Below, in pieces: positions 14,659-14,732 of a stretch of 14,732 nucleotides of DNA; position 1 is the first letter of the stretch, and each line of letters begins with the position of its first letter. Position numbers and translations under genes: made by a program. The notes beneath the pieces were generated by a model, which saw only the letters and a list, made by a program, of their open reading frames with translations, had not been told where the DNA came from and did no database searches. This stretch comes from an uncultured Lachnospiraceae bacterium (GTDB lineage Bacteria; Bacillota; Clostridia; Lachnospirales; Lachnospiraceae), in assembly GCA_947565255.1 (NCBI GenBank), contig CANOFI010000021.1, forward strand, positions 1 to 14,732, read 5' to 3'.

Positions 14659-14732
14659 TTACAATTCGGAAAGCTTTTTAAACAGCAGCATATATTCCTG
14701 CAAAAGTTCTTTTTTCTGTTGGTTTTTCGTAT
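14659..14732 (-). CDS. 3' end of an unidentified minus-strand gene (partial)
   Basis: The complement of 14662-14730 reads as 23 codons ending QKKELLQEYMLLFKKLSEL followed by a TAA stop (14659-14661). The peptide is a regular amphipathic, Leu/Lys-rich helix with normal codon use and without stops, unlike the other two minus frames. A terminator for this strand starts 18 bases past the stop, which supports a real gene end. The rest of the gene lies beyond the window and too little is seen to name a family. Confidence 0.6.
   Translation of the reverse strand, partial: TKNQQKKELLQEYMLLFKKLSEL

Overview
The window looks like a stretch of a Firmicutes chromosome of the class Clostridia, most likely a gut-type member of the Lachnospiraceae. 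The grounds are gene style only: purine-rich Shine-Dalgarno sites, K-rich proteins, DUF4430/barrel surface proteins, an ECF-type vitamin transporter, and a type 1B (PyrK-PyrD) pyrimidine operon. No marker gene fixes the species. Nearly all genes are on the plus strand.

Region 1 (1-9701) reads as one long operon whose promoter lies upstream of the window. It begins with the 3' part of a transcobalamin-C-terminal-like (DUF4430) secreted protein. Next comes a membrane-anchored exported protein with a squalene-cyclase/transcobalamin-type alpha/alpha barrel. A MoxR ATPase, a DUF58 protein and a membrane transglutaminase-fold protein follow. The operon ends with a complete ECF transporter: EcfT, a fused double-ATPase EcfA and a CbrT-like S component. 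In animals, intrinsic factor and transcobalamin bind cobalamin between exactly these two folds, an alpha/alpha barrel and a DUF4430-type beta domain. My main inference is that this operon is a bacterial 'split intrinsic factor' coupled to an ECF importer for a corrinoid or related nutrient, with a MoxR-DUF58-transglutaminase cassette that probably assembles or remodels the surface part. The ligand is not proven by the sequence.

Two oddities sit inside region 1. The transglutaminase has Asp where the catalytic Cys should be and Glu where the Asp should be. The DUF58-transglutaminase junction (4113-4386) is an array of about seven 37-40 bp tandem repeats, each carrying a Shine-Dalgarno-like tract, an ATG and usually an early stop.

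Region 2 (9702-14080) is a pyrimidine biosynthesis operon, pyrC-pyrF-pyrK-pyrD, behind a near-consensus sigma-A promoter at 9727-9755. A 249-bp gap between pyrF and pyrK contains a GC-richer nested inverted-repeat element with mutually exclusive pairings, so pyrKD may be controlled separately.

Region 3 (14081-14732) holds an 18-bp tandem duplication over the pyrD stop, a small XRE-family DNA-binding protein, and a hairpin terminator for a convergent minus-strand gene. Only the last 23 codons of that gene are inside the window.
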